A stretch of DNA of 35,564 nt from Streptomyces otsuchiensis (lineage in GTDB: Bacteria; Actinomycetota; Actinomycetes; Streptomycetales; Streptomycetaceae): positions 1 to 35,564 of the forward strand of contig NZ_BHZI01000019.1 in assembly GCF_004305975.1 (NCBI RefSeq). The letters run 5' to 3'. This document shows, one piece after another, positions 14,027-21,296 of this stretch; position 1 is the first letter of the stretch, and each line of letters begins with the position of its first letter. A program made the translations under genes and the position numbers. The notes beneath the pieces are model-generated. The model had not been told where the DNA came from. It saw only the letters and a program-made list of their open reading frames with translations, and searched no databases.

Positions 14027-15006
14027 GCGCGTCCCTTTCGTGCTGCTGCCAGTGTCGCGGTGGCCGCGGCCACCGCGCCGGCCAGTGCCAGGCCCGCGCC
14101 TGCCGCGTGCCGCCACATGCGTCCCAGGTCCCGGGTGGGCACCTGGGGATCCGGCGGGAGCCCGTACACCTCGGGCTCGTCCAGGAGGAGGAAGAACGCG
14201 CCGTCACCGCCGACGCCGTCGTCCGGGTCGTGGCCGTAGAGGCGGGCGTCGGGGACACCCGCCTCGTGCAGGGCGTCGACACGAAGCGCGGCGCGTTCGC
14301 GCAGCTCGTCCAGCGGCCCGAACTGGATCGACTCGGTGGGACAGGCCTTCGCGCAGGCGGGTTCCATGCCCGCGCCCAGGCGGTCGTAGCACATGGTGCA
14401 CTTGAAGGCCCGGCCGTCGTCGGGCCGTTGCTCGATGACGCCGTACGGACAGGCCGGGACGCAGTAGCCGCAGCCGTTGCAGATGTCGTCCTGCACGACG
14501 ACCGTCCCGAACTCGGTCCGGAAGAGCGCCCCGGTGGGGCAGACGTCGAGGCAGGCCGCGTGGGTGCAGTGCTTGCAGACGTCCGAGGACATCAGCCACC
14601 GGATCTTGGACCCGGGGGTCTCCTCCGCCTCCGTCTGCTCCCCGCCCGCGGAGCCGCCCGCCCGCTCGACCGGACTCAACCCGAGCTCAGTCCGGCCCTC
14701 GGGCGAGGGAACCGCCGTCGGGGCCGTGTCGGGGACCGTCTGTTCGACGAACGCGACATGCCGCCAGGTCGAGGCACCCAGGCCCTCGGTGTTGTCGTAG
14801 GACATCGCGCTCAGTGAGAAGCCGTCCGCGGGGAGGGCGTTCCACTCCTTGCAGGCGACCTCACAGGCCTTGCACCCGATACAGACCGAGGTGTCGGTGA
14901 AGAAGCCGACCCGTGGCGGCGGTTCGGGGTGCCCGGTATCCGCCGCGGGGTCCGGCCGGCCGGCGGTGCCGCGCTCGCCGCTCGGCCCGCCGTGCGTCTC
15001 AGTCAT
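14023..15006 (-). CDS. Formate dehydrogenase Fe-S (beta) subunit, four [4Fe-4S] clusters
   Basis: Electron-transfer subunit linking the molybdenum/tungsten subunit to the membrane anchor. Four cysteine sets are complete: 42/45/48/52, 144/147/152/156, 176/179/182/186 and 203/206/218/222. Each has the ferredoxin-type spacing of FdnH/HybA-like proteins. A hydrophobic C-terminal helix (about residues 298-320) probably anchors it. Between the first and second sets, around residues 88-134, is a Pro/Glu/Gly-rich insertion not expected in the core fold. The protein is 327 aa. ATG 15006 overlaps the catalytic-subunit stop by eight bases. Confidence 0.9.
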   Translation of the reverse strand: MTETHGGPSGERGTAGRPDPAADTGHPEPPPRVGFFTDTSVCIGCKACEVACKEWNALPADGFSLSAMSYDNTEGLGASTWRHVAFVEQTVPDTAPTAVPSPEGRTELGLSPVERAGGSAGGEQTEAEETPGSKIRWLMSSDVCKHCTHAACLDVCPTGALFRTEFGTVVVQDDICNGCGYCVPACPYGVIEQRPDDGRAFKCTMCYDRLGAGMEPACAKACPTESIQFGPLDELRERAALRVDALHEAGVPDARLYGHDPDDGVGGDGAFFLLLDEPEVYGLPPDPQVPTRDLGRMWRHAAGAGLALAGAVAAATATLAAARKGRA

Positions 15007-18000
15007 TCTTCGATCCTTCCTGTCGGGCCAGGCTTCCCGTCTCGGCCGTGATCCCGGCACGGCGCCGGTACTCCGCGACGAGCTGCGGCAGCTCCGCTCC
15101 CCGGGGACGCCGTCCCGGGCGGATGTCGGCCGTGAGGGCCTTGTCCTCCTGGATATGGGCGTTGGGATCCTGCGCGACGGCGACGAGTTCGTTGGCCGCG
15201 TCTCCCGTCGACAACCCGTTGGGGCCCCAGTGGAAAGGCACGCCGATTTGGTGGACGGTCCGGCCGTGCACGGTCAGCGGGATCATCCGCTCGGTCACCA
15301 GGACACGGGCCTCGATCGCGTTACGGGCGGTCACCAGAGTCGCCCAGCCGCCGTGTTCCAGACCGCGCTCGGCCGCCAGCATCGGCGAGACCTCGCAGAA
15401 GAACTCGGGCTGCAACTCGCTCAGATACGGCGACCAGCGGCTCATGCCGCCGGCGGTGAAGTGTTCCGTCAGCCGGTGCGTGGTGACGATGTACGGGAAG
15501 ACCCCGGCGCCCGGCTCGTCCGCCCCGGGGTGGTACCGGTTCTCCGGGCGGCTGCTCTGCAACAGCACCGGTGACCGCGCGTGGCGCGGGTAGAGCCCGT
15601 TGGTGACGGGGGAGTCCTGCGGCTCGTAGTGGGTCGGGAGCGGCCCATCCAGCAGACCCGCCGGAACGTACAGCCAGCCCTTGCCGTCGGCCTGCATGAT
15701 GAACGGGTCGTCGCCGCGCAGCGCCGCGACGCCGACATCGTCCTCGGACGGCACATGGTCGGGCGCCAGACCGGGCACGAAGTCGGCGGCGTCGTGGCCG
15801 ACCCACTGGCGGCTCGGCTCGTCCCACCAGACGTACGCCTTGCGCTCGCTCCACGGGCTGCCGTCGGGGGCGGCCGACGCCCGGTTGTAGAGAATGCGGC
15901 GGTCGGCCGGCCACGCCCACGCCCACTCCCGGGCTGTCCACTCCTGCGCGCCGTGGGGGACCCGGCGGGCGGCCTGGTTCACCCCGCCCTTGTAGACGCC
16001 GCTGTAGATCCAGCAGCCACAGCTGGTGGACCCGTCGTCCCGCAGCGCCGTGTAGTCGCTCAGCGGTTCGCCGTGCACGCCTTTGCCGTTGATCTCCCGC
16101 AGCACCGCCTCGGCCGAGGGCTCGTCGTGGGGACCGGTCACCGGGTAGTCCCAGGTGAGGTCGAGGACGGCCCGGTCCATCGGGTCCGTCGAACCCCGCA
16201 AGCGCTCCTTGAGCCGGCGCCCCAGGTGGTACATGAACCACAGGTCGCTGCGTGCGTCGCCCCGGGGTTCGACCGCCGCCTCGTGCCACTGGAGCCACCT
16301 GTTGGTGTTGGTGAAGGAACCCGACTTCTCCGTGTGCGAGGCCGCCGGGAAGAAGAAGACCTCGGTCGCGATGTCCTCGGTGCGCAGCTCGCCCGTCTCG
16401 ATCTCCGGGCCGTCCTGCCACCAGGTGGCGGACTCGATGAGGGAGAAGTCGCGGACCACCAGCCAGTCGAGCTTCGCCATGCCCAGGCGTTGCATCCGGG
16501 TGTTGGCGGAGCCGACCGCCGGGTTCTCGCCCATCAGGAAGTAGCCCTTGCAGGCGCCGTCGAGCTGCGCGCGGACGGTGGCGTAGGTGTCGTGGGAGCC
16601 GGTGAGCCGGGGCAGGTGGTCGTAGCAGAAGTCGTTCTCGGGCCGGGCCGCGTCCCCGTACCAGGCCTTGAGGAGACTGACGGCGTAGGCGCGCGCCTCG
16701 TGCCAGTAGCCCTTGCCGGTCCGGGTGGAGTCGACCCAGCTGTCGAGATCCTGGTGAGCGCGGTGGTGCGGCATCGGGAGGTAGCCGGGGAGCAGGTTGT
16801 ACAGCGTCGGGATGTCGCTGGAACCCTGGATCGACGCGTGCCCGCGCAGCGCCTGGATGCCGCCACCGGGCCGGCCGATGTTGCCGAGCAGCAACTGGAG
16901 GACGCTGGCGGCGCGGATGTACTGGCTGCCGGTGGTGTGCTGGGTCCAGCCCACGGCGTAGACGAAGGCCGAGGTCCGCTCCCGCCCGGAGTTGGCCACG
17001 AGGTCCTCGCAGACCCGCAGGAACAGCCGCCGTGGGACGCCGCAGATCTCCTCGACCCGTTCCGGCGTGTAGCGGGCGTAGTGCCGCTTCAGCACCTGGT
17101 ACACGCACCGCGGGTGCCGCAGGGTCTCGTCGCGGCGAGGGCGTGCGGCGGCCACCGCGCCGCCGGAGCCATGGGTCTCCGAGCCGCCGGCCGCCTGGGT
17201 GGCGGGATCCCCACTGGTGTCCTGCGTCCGGCGGTCCGCCACCGGCTCGCGGGCACCGGCCGACGCCTGGACGGGTGACCCCTCGTACTGCCAGCTCGCC
17301 GGATCGTAGGTGTGGGACTCCTCGTCCAGGCCGGAGAAGACACCGTCGAGGTCCTCGGTGTCCCGGAAGTCCTCGCTGACCAGGTGCGCGGCGTTGGTGT
17401 ACGCCGTGACGTACTCGCGGAAGTCCGCCTCGTTCTCCAGGACGTACCGGATCACGCCCCCGAGGAAGGCGATGTCCGACCCCGCGCGCAGCGGCACGTG
17501 GTAGTCCGCCAGCGCGCTGGTCCTGGTGTACCGGGGGTCGATGTGGATGACGCGGGCACCTCTGGCCTTGGCCTCCATCACCCACTGGAAGCCGACCGGA
17601 TGCGCCTCCGCGTAGTTGGAGCCCTGGATCACGATGCAGTCGGCGTGCTGCAGGTCCTGCATGAACGTGGTCGCCCCGCCGCGCCCGAACGACGTTCCCA
17701 GGCCGGCGACGGTCGAGCTGTGGCAGACACGGGCCTGGTTCTCCACCTGGACGACGCCGAGACCGGTCAGCAGCTTCTTGATGAGGTAGTTCTCCTCGTT
17801 GTCCAGCGTGGCGCCGCCCAGGCTCGCGATGCCCATGGTGCGGGCCACCCGCGTGCCCTCGTGCTCCCACTCCCAGGTCTCGCGCCGGGTGCGCAGCACG
17901 CGTTCGGCGACCATGTCCATGGCCGTCTCCAGGTCCAGGGACCGCCACTCGCGGGAGTGCGGTGCGCGGTAGAGGCACTGGTGCCGGCGCGCCGACCCGG

Positions 18001-18292
18001 TGGTGAGCTGCAGGGTCGCGGCGCCCTTCGGGCACAGGCGCCCCCGGCTGATCGGCGAGTCGGGGTCACCCTCGATCTGCACGACTTTCTCGTCCCGGAC
18101 GTGGACCTCCTGCCCGCAGCCCACCGCGCAGTAGGGGCACACCGACTTCACGACGCGGTCCGTCAGGTCCGTGCGGGGCCTGGTCCGCTGGGTGCGGGGC
18201 GACACGGCCGCGCTGCCGCGCCCCGTCGGGTCGCCGCCGGTGAGCTGGCGGTACACGGGCCACTCTCCGAGCAGCCGACGCAGGTCGCGCAC
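14999..18292 (-). CDS. fdh: Formate dehydrogenase catalytic (alpha) subunit, Cys form
   Basis: Molybdopterin enzyme oxidising formate to CO2 and passing electrons to the Fe-S subunit. An N-terminal [4Fe-4S] set is seen (Cys52, 55, 59 and 87, in CPYCAVGC...LCPKG). The active-site motif is RVCHSSTVAGLGTSFGRGG with Cys190-His191, where E. coli FdnG has selenocysteine, so no recoding is needed. At 1097 aa it is near FdnG length; a Ser/Gly/Ala-rich linker (around residues 345-395) looks like a lineage insertion. GTG 18292 is chosen because GGAG lies six bases upstream and the WPVYRQLTG start of actinobacterial homologues follows at once. The frame is open to 18517 but encodes no Tat signal, so a cytoplasmic active site is likely. 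No fdhD or selenocysteine genes are in view. Confidence 0.9.
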   Translation of the reverse strand: MRDLRRLLGEWPVYRQLTGGDPTGRGSAAVSPRTQRTRPRTDLTDRVVKSVCPYCAVGCGQEVHVRDEKVVQIEGDPDSPISRGRLCPKGAATLQLTTGSARRHQCLYRAPHSREWRSLDLETAMDMVAERVLRTRRETWEWEHEGTRVARTMGIASLGGATLDNEENYLIKKLLTGLGVVQVENQARVCHSSTVAGLGTSFGRGGATTFMQDLQHADCIVIQGSNYAEAHPVGFQWVMEAKARGARVIHIDPRYTRTSALADYHVPLRAGSDIAFLGGVIRYVLENEADFREYVTAYTNAAHLVSEDFRDTEDLDGVFSGLDEESHTYDPASWQYEGSPVQASAGAREPVADRRTQDTSGDPATQAAGGSETHGSGGAVAAARPRRDETLRHPRCVYQVLKRHYARYTPERVEEICGVPRRLFLRVCEDLVANSGRERTSAFVYAVGWTQHTTGSQYIRAASVLQLLLGNIGRPGGGIQALRGHASIQGSSDIPTLYNLLPGYLPMPHHRAHQDLDSWVDSTRTGKGYWHEARAYAVSLLKAWYGDAARPENDFCYDHLPRLTGSHDTYATVRAQLDGACKGYFLMGENPAVGSANTRMQRLGMAKLDWLVVRDFSLIESATWWQDGPEIETGELRTEDIATEVFFFPAASHTEKSGSFTNTNRWLQWHEAAVEPRGDARSDLWFMYHLGRRLKERLRGSTDPMDRAVLDLTWDYPVTGPHDEPSAEAVLREINGKGVHGEPLSDYTALRDDGSTSCGCWIYSGVYKGGVNQAARRVPHGAQEWTAREWAWAWPADRRILYNRASAAPDGSPWSERKAYVWWDEPSRQWVGHDAADFVPGLAPDHVPSEDDVGVAALRGDDPFIMQADGKGWLYVPAGLLDGPLPTHYEPQDSPVTNGLYPRHARSPVLLQSSRPENRYHPGADEPGAGVFPYIVTTHRLTEHFTAGGMSRWSPYLSELQPEFFCEVSPMLAAERGLEHGGWATLVTARNAIEARVLVTERMIPLTVHGRTVHQIGVPFHWGPNGLSTGDAANELVAVAQDPNAHIQEDKALTADIRPGRRPRGAELPQLVAEYRRRAGITAETGSLARQEGSKND

Positions 18293-18552
18293 GGGCGTCT
18301 CCGTTCTTCGCGGGGATCGGGCTCTCTTTGCTTTCGTGTGGGGCCGGGCGGCCGGTATCGGCCGGCCGGGGGAGGCCAAGGATGGAGCTTCAGGAAGGCG
18401 GGGGCGGCAAAGGCCGGTCGCGCAGCAGCCGCGCCAGGTGGGCGGAGCTCGCGGCGAGGGCAGAGGAAGTGGACCGGACCTTCTCCCGCCCCCCGGAAGG
18501 CTCGTCTCGCCTGCCACCGCCCTGACTCCCGGCGCGAGACCGGTGGCGACGC
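18293..18552. other. 260-base intergenic region upstream of the formate dehydrogenase operon
   Basis: This holds the ribosome site of the formate dehydrogenase gene (GGAG, six bases before GTG 18292) and presumably its promoter (minus strand), which I cannot place. The right end carries two interlocking inverted repeats (18505-18547). No additional gene is supported. Confidence 0.5.
18505..18547 (-). promoter_or_regulatory. Two interlocking inverted repeats (terminator or pseudoknot)
   Basis: TCTCGC (18505-18510) pairs with GCGAGA (18534-18539), and GCCACCG (18513-18519) pairs with CGGTGGC (18541-18547). The two stems cross rather than nest, so they are mutually exclusive or form a pseudoknot. 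They begin five bases after the stop of the small Rho-N-like gene (minus) and lie over 200 bases upstream of the formate dehydrogenase start. Terminator of the former or leader of the latter are both possible. Confidence 0.35.
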
Positions 18553-18879
18553 TCAGCGGCCGAGAGCTTCGCGCAACTGCTGCTTGTTCATGGACGAACG
18601 CCCCTCGACGTTCTTCTTTCGTGCCTCGGCGTACAGCTGGTCCTTCGTCGGCCCCTGAGCGCCCCGGTGTGACCGCTCCCCACCGCGCTGGTACGCCGAT
18701 TTGCTGTCCTGGGTAGAGGTCCGGCTCGCCGTCTTCGACTCCCCGGCCCGTGCCCGCTGCTTGTTCACGGTCCGGGCGGCGATCTCCTCGGCGCGCCCCT
18801 CGGGCGCGCCGCGATCCTGCTGACTCTCCTTGATGTGTTCGTACTGTCGTTCACGCTTCTTGTTCGCTCCGGCGGGCAT
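18553..18879 (-). CDS. Small basic protein with Rho-N-like C-terminus (plasmid-stabilisation-like annotation)
   Basis: A 108-aa, very hydrophilic, Lys/Arg/Glu/Gln-rich protein of a family common in actinobacteria and often labelled plasmid stabilisation protein. The N-terminal signature is NKKRERQYEHIKES. A central EEIAARTVNKQRA helix and a C-terminal DQLYAEARKKNVEGRSSMNKQQLREAL block follow; the last resembles the Rho termination factor N-terminal/SAP-like helix-extended-loop-helix that can bind nucleic acid. There are no Cys, signal or membrane segments. The strong site AAGGAG lies just before ATG 18879. I do not know its function; a stress or nucleic-acid role is only suggested by composition. 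A G-rich heptad array lies directly upstream. Confidence 0.75.
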   Translation of the reverse strand: MPAGANKKRERQYEHIKESQQDRGAPEGRAEEIAARTVNKQRARAGESKTASRTSTQDSKSAYQRGGERSHRGAQGPTKDQLYAEARKKNVEGRSSMNKQQLREALGR

Positions 18880-18892
18880 CGAAGTCTCCTTC

Positions 18893-18935
18893 GGGCTGAG
18901 GGTGGAGGGCTGCGGGTGGAGGGTGGAGGGCTGGG
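18893..18935 (+). repeat. Six tandem G-rich heptads (G-quadruplex-capable)
   Basis: Six consecutive 7-base units of consensus GGGYKGM begin at 18893, 18900, 18907, 18914, 18921 and 18928, plus a last GGG at 18933. That gives seven G3 tracts with loops of two to four bases on the plus strand, more than enough for an intramolecular quadruplex. It sits 14 bases upstream of the small minus-strand gene and about 190 bases upstream of the plus-strand dehydrogenase gene. The G-rich strand is the template strand for the small gene. Confidence 0.8.
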
Positions 18936-19122
18936 ACCGGCCCGCTTCCGAGCATGGGGCCGATCTTGCCTTCCCGCGATCGGGCGGGCTCCCTGAGGTG
19001 GGGGTGCCCCGTCAGCAGAAGGCGAAGCGGGGGTCTTCAGCGCGGGATGGCGTGGGCCGTTTCACGGCCCTCGGGCCGGGAACCCGGCTGCGACCCGACA
19101 CCGTACGGACGAGGAGCAACGC

Positions 19123-20424
19123 ATGAAGGCCGTCGTGTGGCACGCAGTGGGCGACATTCGCCTGGACGACGTACCCGAGCCGACCATCCAGGACCCCTAC
19201 GACGCGATCGTGCGCGTCACGACATCCGCCATCTGCGGTACCGACCTCCACTTCATCCGGGGGACCATGCCGGGCATGAAGGAGGGTCGGGTTCTGGGTC
19301 ACGAGGCCGTGGGAGTCGTCGAGGCGGTCGGACGCGGTGTCCGGAACTTCCGCCCCGGCGACCGTGTGGTCGTGCCCTCCACCGTCGCCTGCGGCACGTG
19401 CAGCTACTGCCGTGCCGGCTACTACGCGCAGTGCGACAACGCCAACGCCGCCGAGCCGCGCGGCGGAACCGTCTTCTTCGGCGGGCCCGAAGCGGCCGGT
19501 GGGCTCGACGGGCTGCAGGCGGAGTTCGCCCGCGTCCCCTTCGCCCACGTCGGTCTCGTCCCCTTGCCGGAAACCGTGGACGACGCCCAGGCGATCCTGC
19601 TCTCCGACATCTACCCCACCGCGTGGTTCGGCGCCCGGCTTGCCGAGATCAGCAGCGGCGACACCGTCGCCGTTCTCGGCGCGGGGCCGGTCGGGCAGGC
19701 GGCGGTCGCCTGCGCCCGCCTGCAGGGGGCTGGGCGGATCATCGTGGTGGACGGCGTCGCCGACCGGCTCGACCTCGCGCGCAGTCAGCACGCCGAGACC
19801 GTCGACTTCAACGCGGAGGACCCGGTCGAGGCCGTCCGGGAACTCACGGGCGGGATAGGCGTGGACCGGGTGATCGAAGCCGTCGGCGTCGACGGCCAGC
19901 GCCCCGCTCGCGGCCCCGCGGCCGAAGCGCTCCGGGAGGAGGCGGCTGCCTTCGACCGCGAGCGTGACGAGGTGGCTCCCGAGCAGAACCCGGACGGCGC
20001 CACCTGGGTGGCAGGCGACGCGCCGACGCTGGCGGCCCGGTGGGCCGTGCGGATGGTGGCGAAGGCCGGAACCATCGGGTTCGTCGGGGTCTACCCACCG
20101 CAGGTCCGCCGCTTCCCGTTCGGAGAGGCGTTCATGAAGAACCTCACGCTCAAGATGGGCAACTGCAACCACCGCCGCTACGTTCCCCGGCTGGTCTCGA
20201 TGGTGAGCTCGGGCGAGCTGGACCCGACACCACTGATCACCCGCTGGGCGGGCGAACGTGACGCCATCGAGGCGTACCGGACGTTCGACCGGCGGGAGAG
20301 CGGCTGGACCAAGGTCGGCCTCGGTCTGGACGACCGGGGCTCTGTCGCCCCCGGCCTCGGTGCGGCGGCGGGCACCGGCTCCGCCACCACCGAGGGCAGC
20401 GACGGGCCCCGGCCCGGGAAGTGA
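19123..20424 (+). CDS. Zinc-dependent alcohol dehydrogenase, glutathione-independent formaldehyde dehydrogenase type
   Basis: Medium-chain NAD(P)-dependent dehydrogenase. Catalytic zinc ligands are Cys38, His60 and Glu61 (CGTDLH, GHE). The structural zinc site is Cys90, 93, 96 and 104, and the Rossmann motif is GAGPVG (186-191). At 433 aa it is longer than ordinary ADHs. The extra segment around residues 262-300 (ending NPDGATWVAGDAP) is typical of the glutathione-independent formaldehyde dehydrogenase/dismutase subfamily. The last 30 residues are a disordered Gly/Ala/Ser tail. ATG 19123 follows GAGGAGC. It is divergent from the formate dehydrogenase side of the window, so formaldehyde to formate to CO2 is a reasonable pathway. 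Other aldehyde or alcohol substrates cannot be excluded. Confidence 0.82.
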   Translation: MKAVVWHAVGDIRLDDVPEPTIQDPYDAIVRVTTSAICGTDLHFIRGTMPGMKEGRVLGHEAVGVVEAVGRGVRNFRPGDRVVVPSTVACGTCSYCRAGYYAQCDNANAAEPRGGTVFFGGPEAAGGLDGLQAEFARVPFAHVGLVPLPETVDDAQAILLSDIYPTAWFGARLAEISSGDTVAVLGAGPVGQAAVACARLQGAGRIIVVDGVADRLDLARSQHAETVDFNAEDPVEAVRELTGGIGVDRVIEAVGVDGQRPARGPAAEALREEAAAFDRERDEVAPEQNPDGATWVAGDAPTLAARWAVRMVAKAGTIGFVGVYPPQVRRFPFGEAFMKNLTLKMGNCNHRRYVPRLVSMVSSGELDPTPLITRWAGERDAIEAYRTFDRRESGWTKVGLGLDDRGSVAPGLGAAAGTGSATTEGSDGPRPGK

Positions 20425-20498
20425 TCGGGGGCCGGCCTCTCAGCGCGACCGTCGCGGGCCACCCGTCGTGGAGGACTCCGGCGGCCCGGCCCAGCTGG

Positions 20499-20513
20499 GC
20501 CACTGGAGGTGGC
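20499..20513 (+). terminator. Terminator of the zinc dehydrogenase gene
   Basis: GCCAC (20499-20503) pairs with GTGGC (20509-20513), loop TGGAG, followed by TTCTTCC, one of few T-rich tails in the window. It directly abuts the 14-base palindrome GGCCCAGCTGGGCC (20488-20501), giving an alternative fold. The rest of the 245-base gap contains a (CCTCA)3 run at 20594-20608 and the next ribosome site. Confidence 0.6.
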
Positions 20514-20669
20514 TTCTTCCGTGCGGCAGGTGTGATCCGCGCGTGGTCGGCAAGGCGAACAGTCCACACCAACGCGGGGTCGGACCAGCCGGACCTCACC
20601 TCACCTCACCGAGTCCGGCAGGCCGAACGGCGCCGGCCCCCACGCCACACCCCGGAGGAGGCCATTCGC

Positions 20670-21119
20670 ATGTCGAACATCGAGGAGTCCGTCGAGATCG
20701 ACGTCCCGGTCAGCACGGCGTACAACCAGTTCACGCAGTTCGAGGAGTTCCCGCGCTTCATGGACGGAGTGGAGAGGGTCGAGCAGCTCAGCTCCACCCT
20801 CACCCGCTGGACCGCCAGAGTCGCGGGCGTCGACCGGCAGTTCGACGCCGAGATCACCGAACAGATCCCCGACGAACGGGTCGCGTGGTCCGCGGTGGCC
20901 GGGGACATCCGCCAGGCGGGGGTGGCGACCTTCCACCGGCTCTCGGACAACCGGTCCAAGGTGATGCTGCAACTGGTGCACGTGCCGCAGGGCGCCACCG
21001 AGATCCTCGGCGACAAGCTGGGCTTCGTCCGCCGCCGGGTGATCGGTGACCTCGCGCAGTTCCGCGTCTACATCGAGAAGCGCGGCCGCGAGTCCGGAGG
21101 CTGGCGCGGCACGGTGTGA
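20670..21119 (+). CDS. SRPBCC (polyketide cyclase/START-like) protein
   Basis: A 149-aa cytoplasmic protein of the SRPBCC superfamily, cyclase/dehydrase branch. It opens with the characteristic first strand and helix (IEESVEIDVPVSTAYNQFTQ followed by FEEFPRFMDGVERVEQL), then alternating strands (TRWTARV, FDAEITEQIPDERVAWSA) and a long C-terminal helix (RRRVIGDLAQFRVYIEKRG). The fold forms a hydrophobic ligand pocket. Single-domain members like this are usually of unknown role, some linked to lipid or quinone binding. The strong site CGGAGGAGG precedes ATG 20670. It precedes the NADH dehydrogenase gene by 177 bases, but a hairpin separates them. Confidence 0.8.
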   Translation: MSNIEESVEIDVPVSTAYNQFTQFEEFPRFMDGVERVEQLSSTLTRWTARVAGVDRQFDAEITEQIPDERVAWSAVAGDIRQAGVATFHRLSDNRSKVMLQLVHVPQGATEILGDKLGFVRRRVIGDLAQFRVYIEKRGRESGGWRGTV

Positions 21120-21125
21120 CGTTGC

Positions 21126-21141
21126 CCGCGGTGGTCCGCGG
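21126..21141 (+). terminator. Short hairpin after the SRPBCC gene
   Basis: CCGCGG (21126-21131), loop TGGT, CCGCGG (21136-21141) form a 6-bp stem with a tetraloop, seven bases past the SRPBCC stop. No T-tract follows. Likely a terminator or attenuator before the NADH dehydrogenase gene. The remaining gap shows nothing further than that gene's GGAG ribosome site. Confidence 0.45.
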
Positions 21142-21296
21142 CCGGGTGCTGGGCCCTGCGGTGGGCGAGGTGTCGGCCATTCGGCCGGCCCCGCCCACGG
21201 GCGCGGCCCTGCCCCCGGCCGCCCCGCGAACGGCCGGAGGCAGGGGCCGATCGCCACGTCCGGCGCCCCCGGCCGCCCGACAACCTACGGAGAACC

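Noticed and set aside
15581-17278. A 565-codon plus-strand open frame inside the formate dehydrogenase gene
   Set aside because: Antisense shadow with Val/Gly/Ala/Arg-rich composition and no recognisable domain; the minus-strand frame is clearly formate dehydrogenase.
18293-18517. N-terminal extension of the formate dehydrogenase catalytic subunit as a Tat signal
   Set aside because: The frame is open, but the sequence has no RRxFLK-type motif followed by a hydrophobic segment, and a good GGAG site lies just before GTG 18292.
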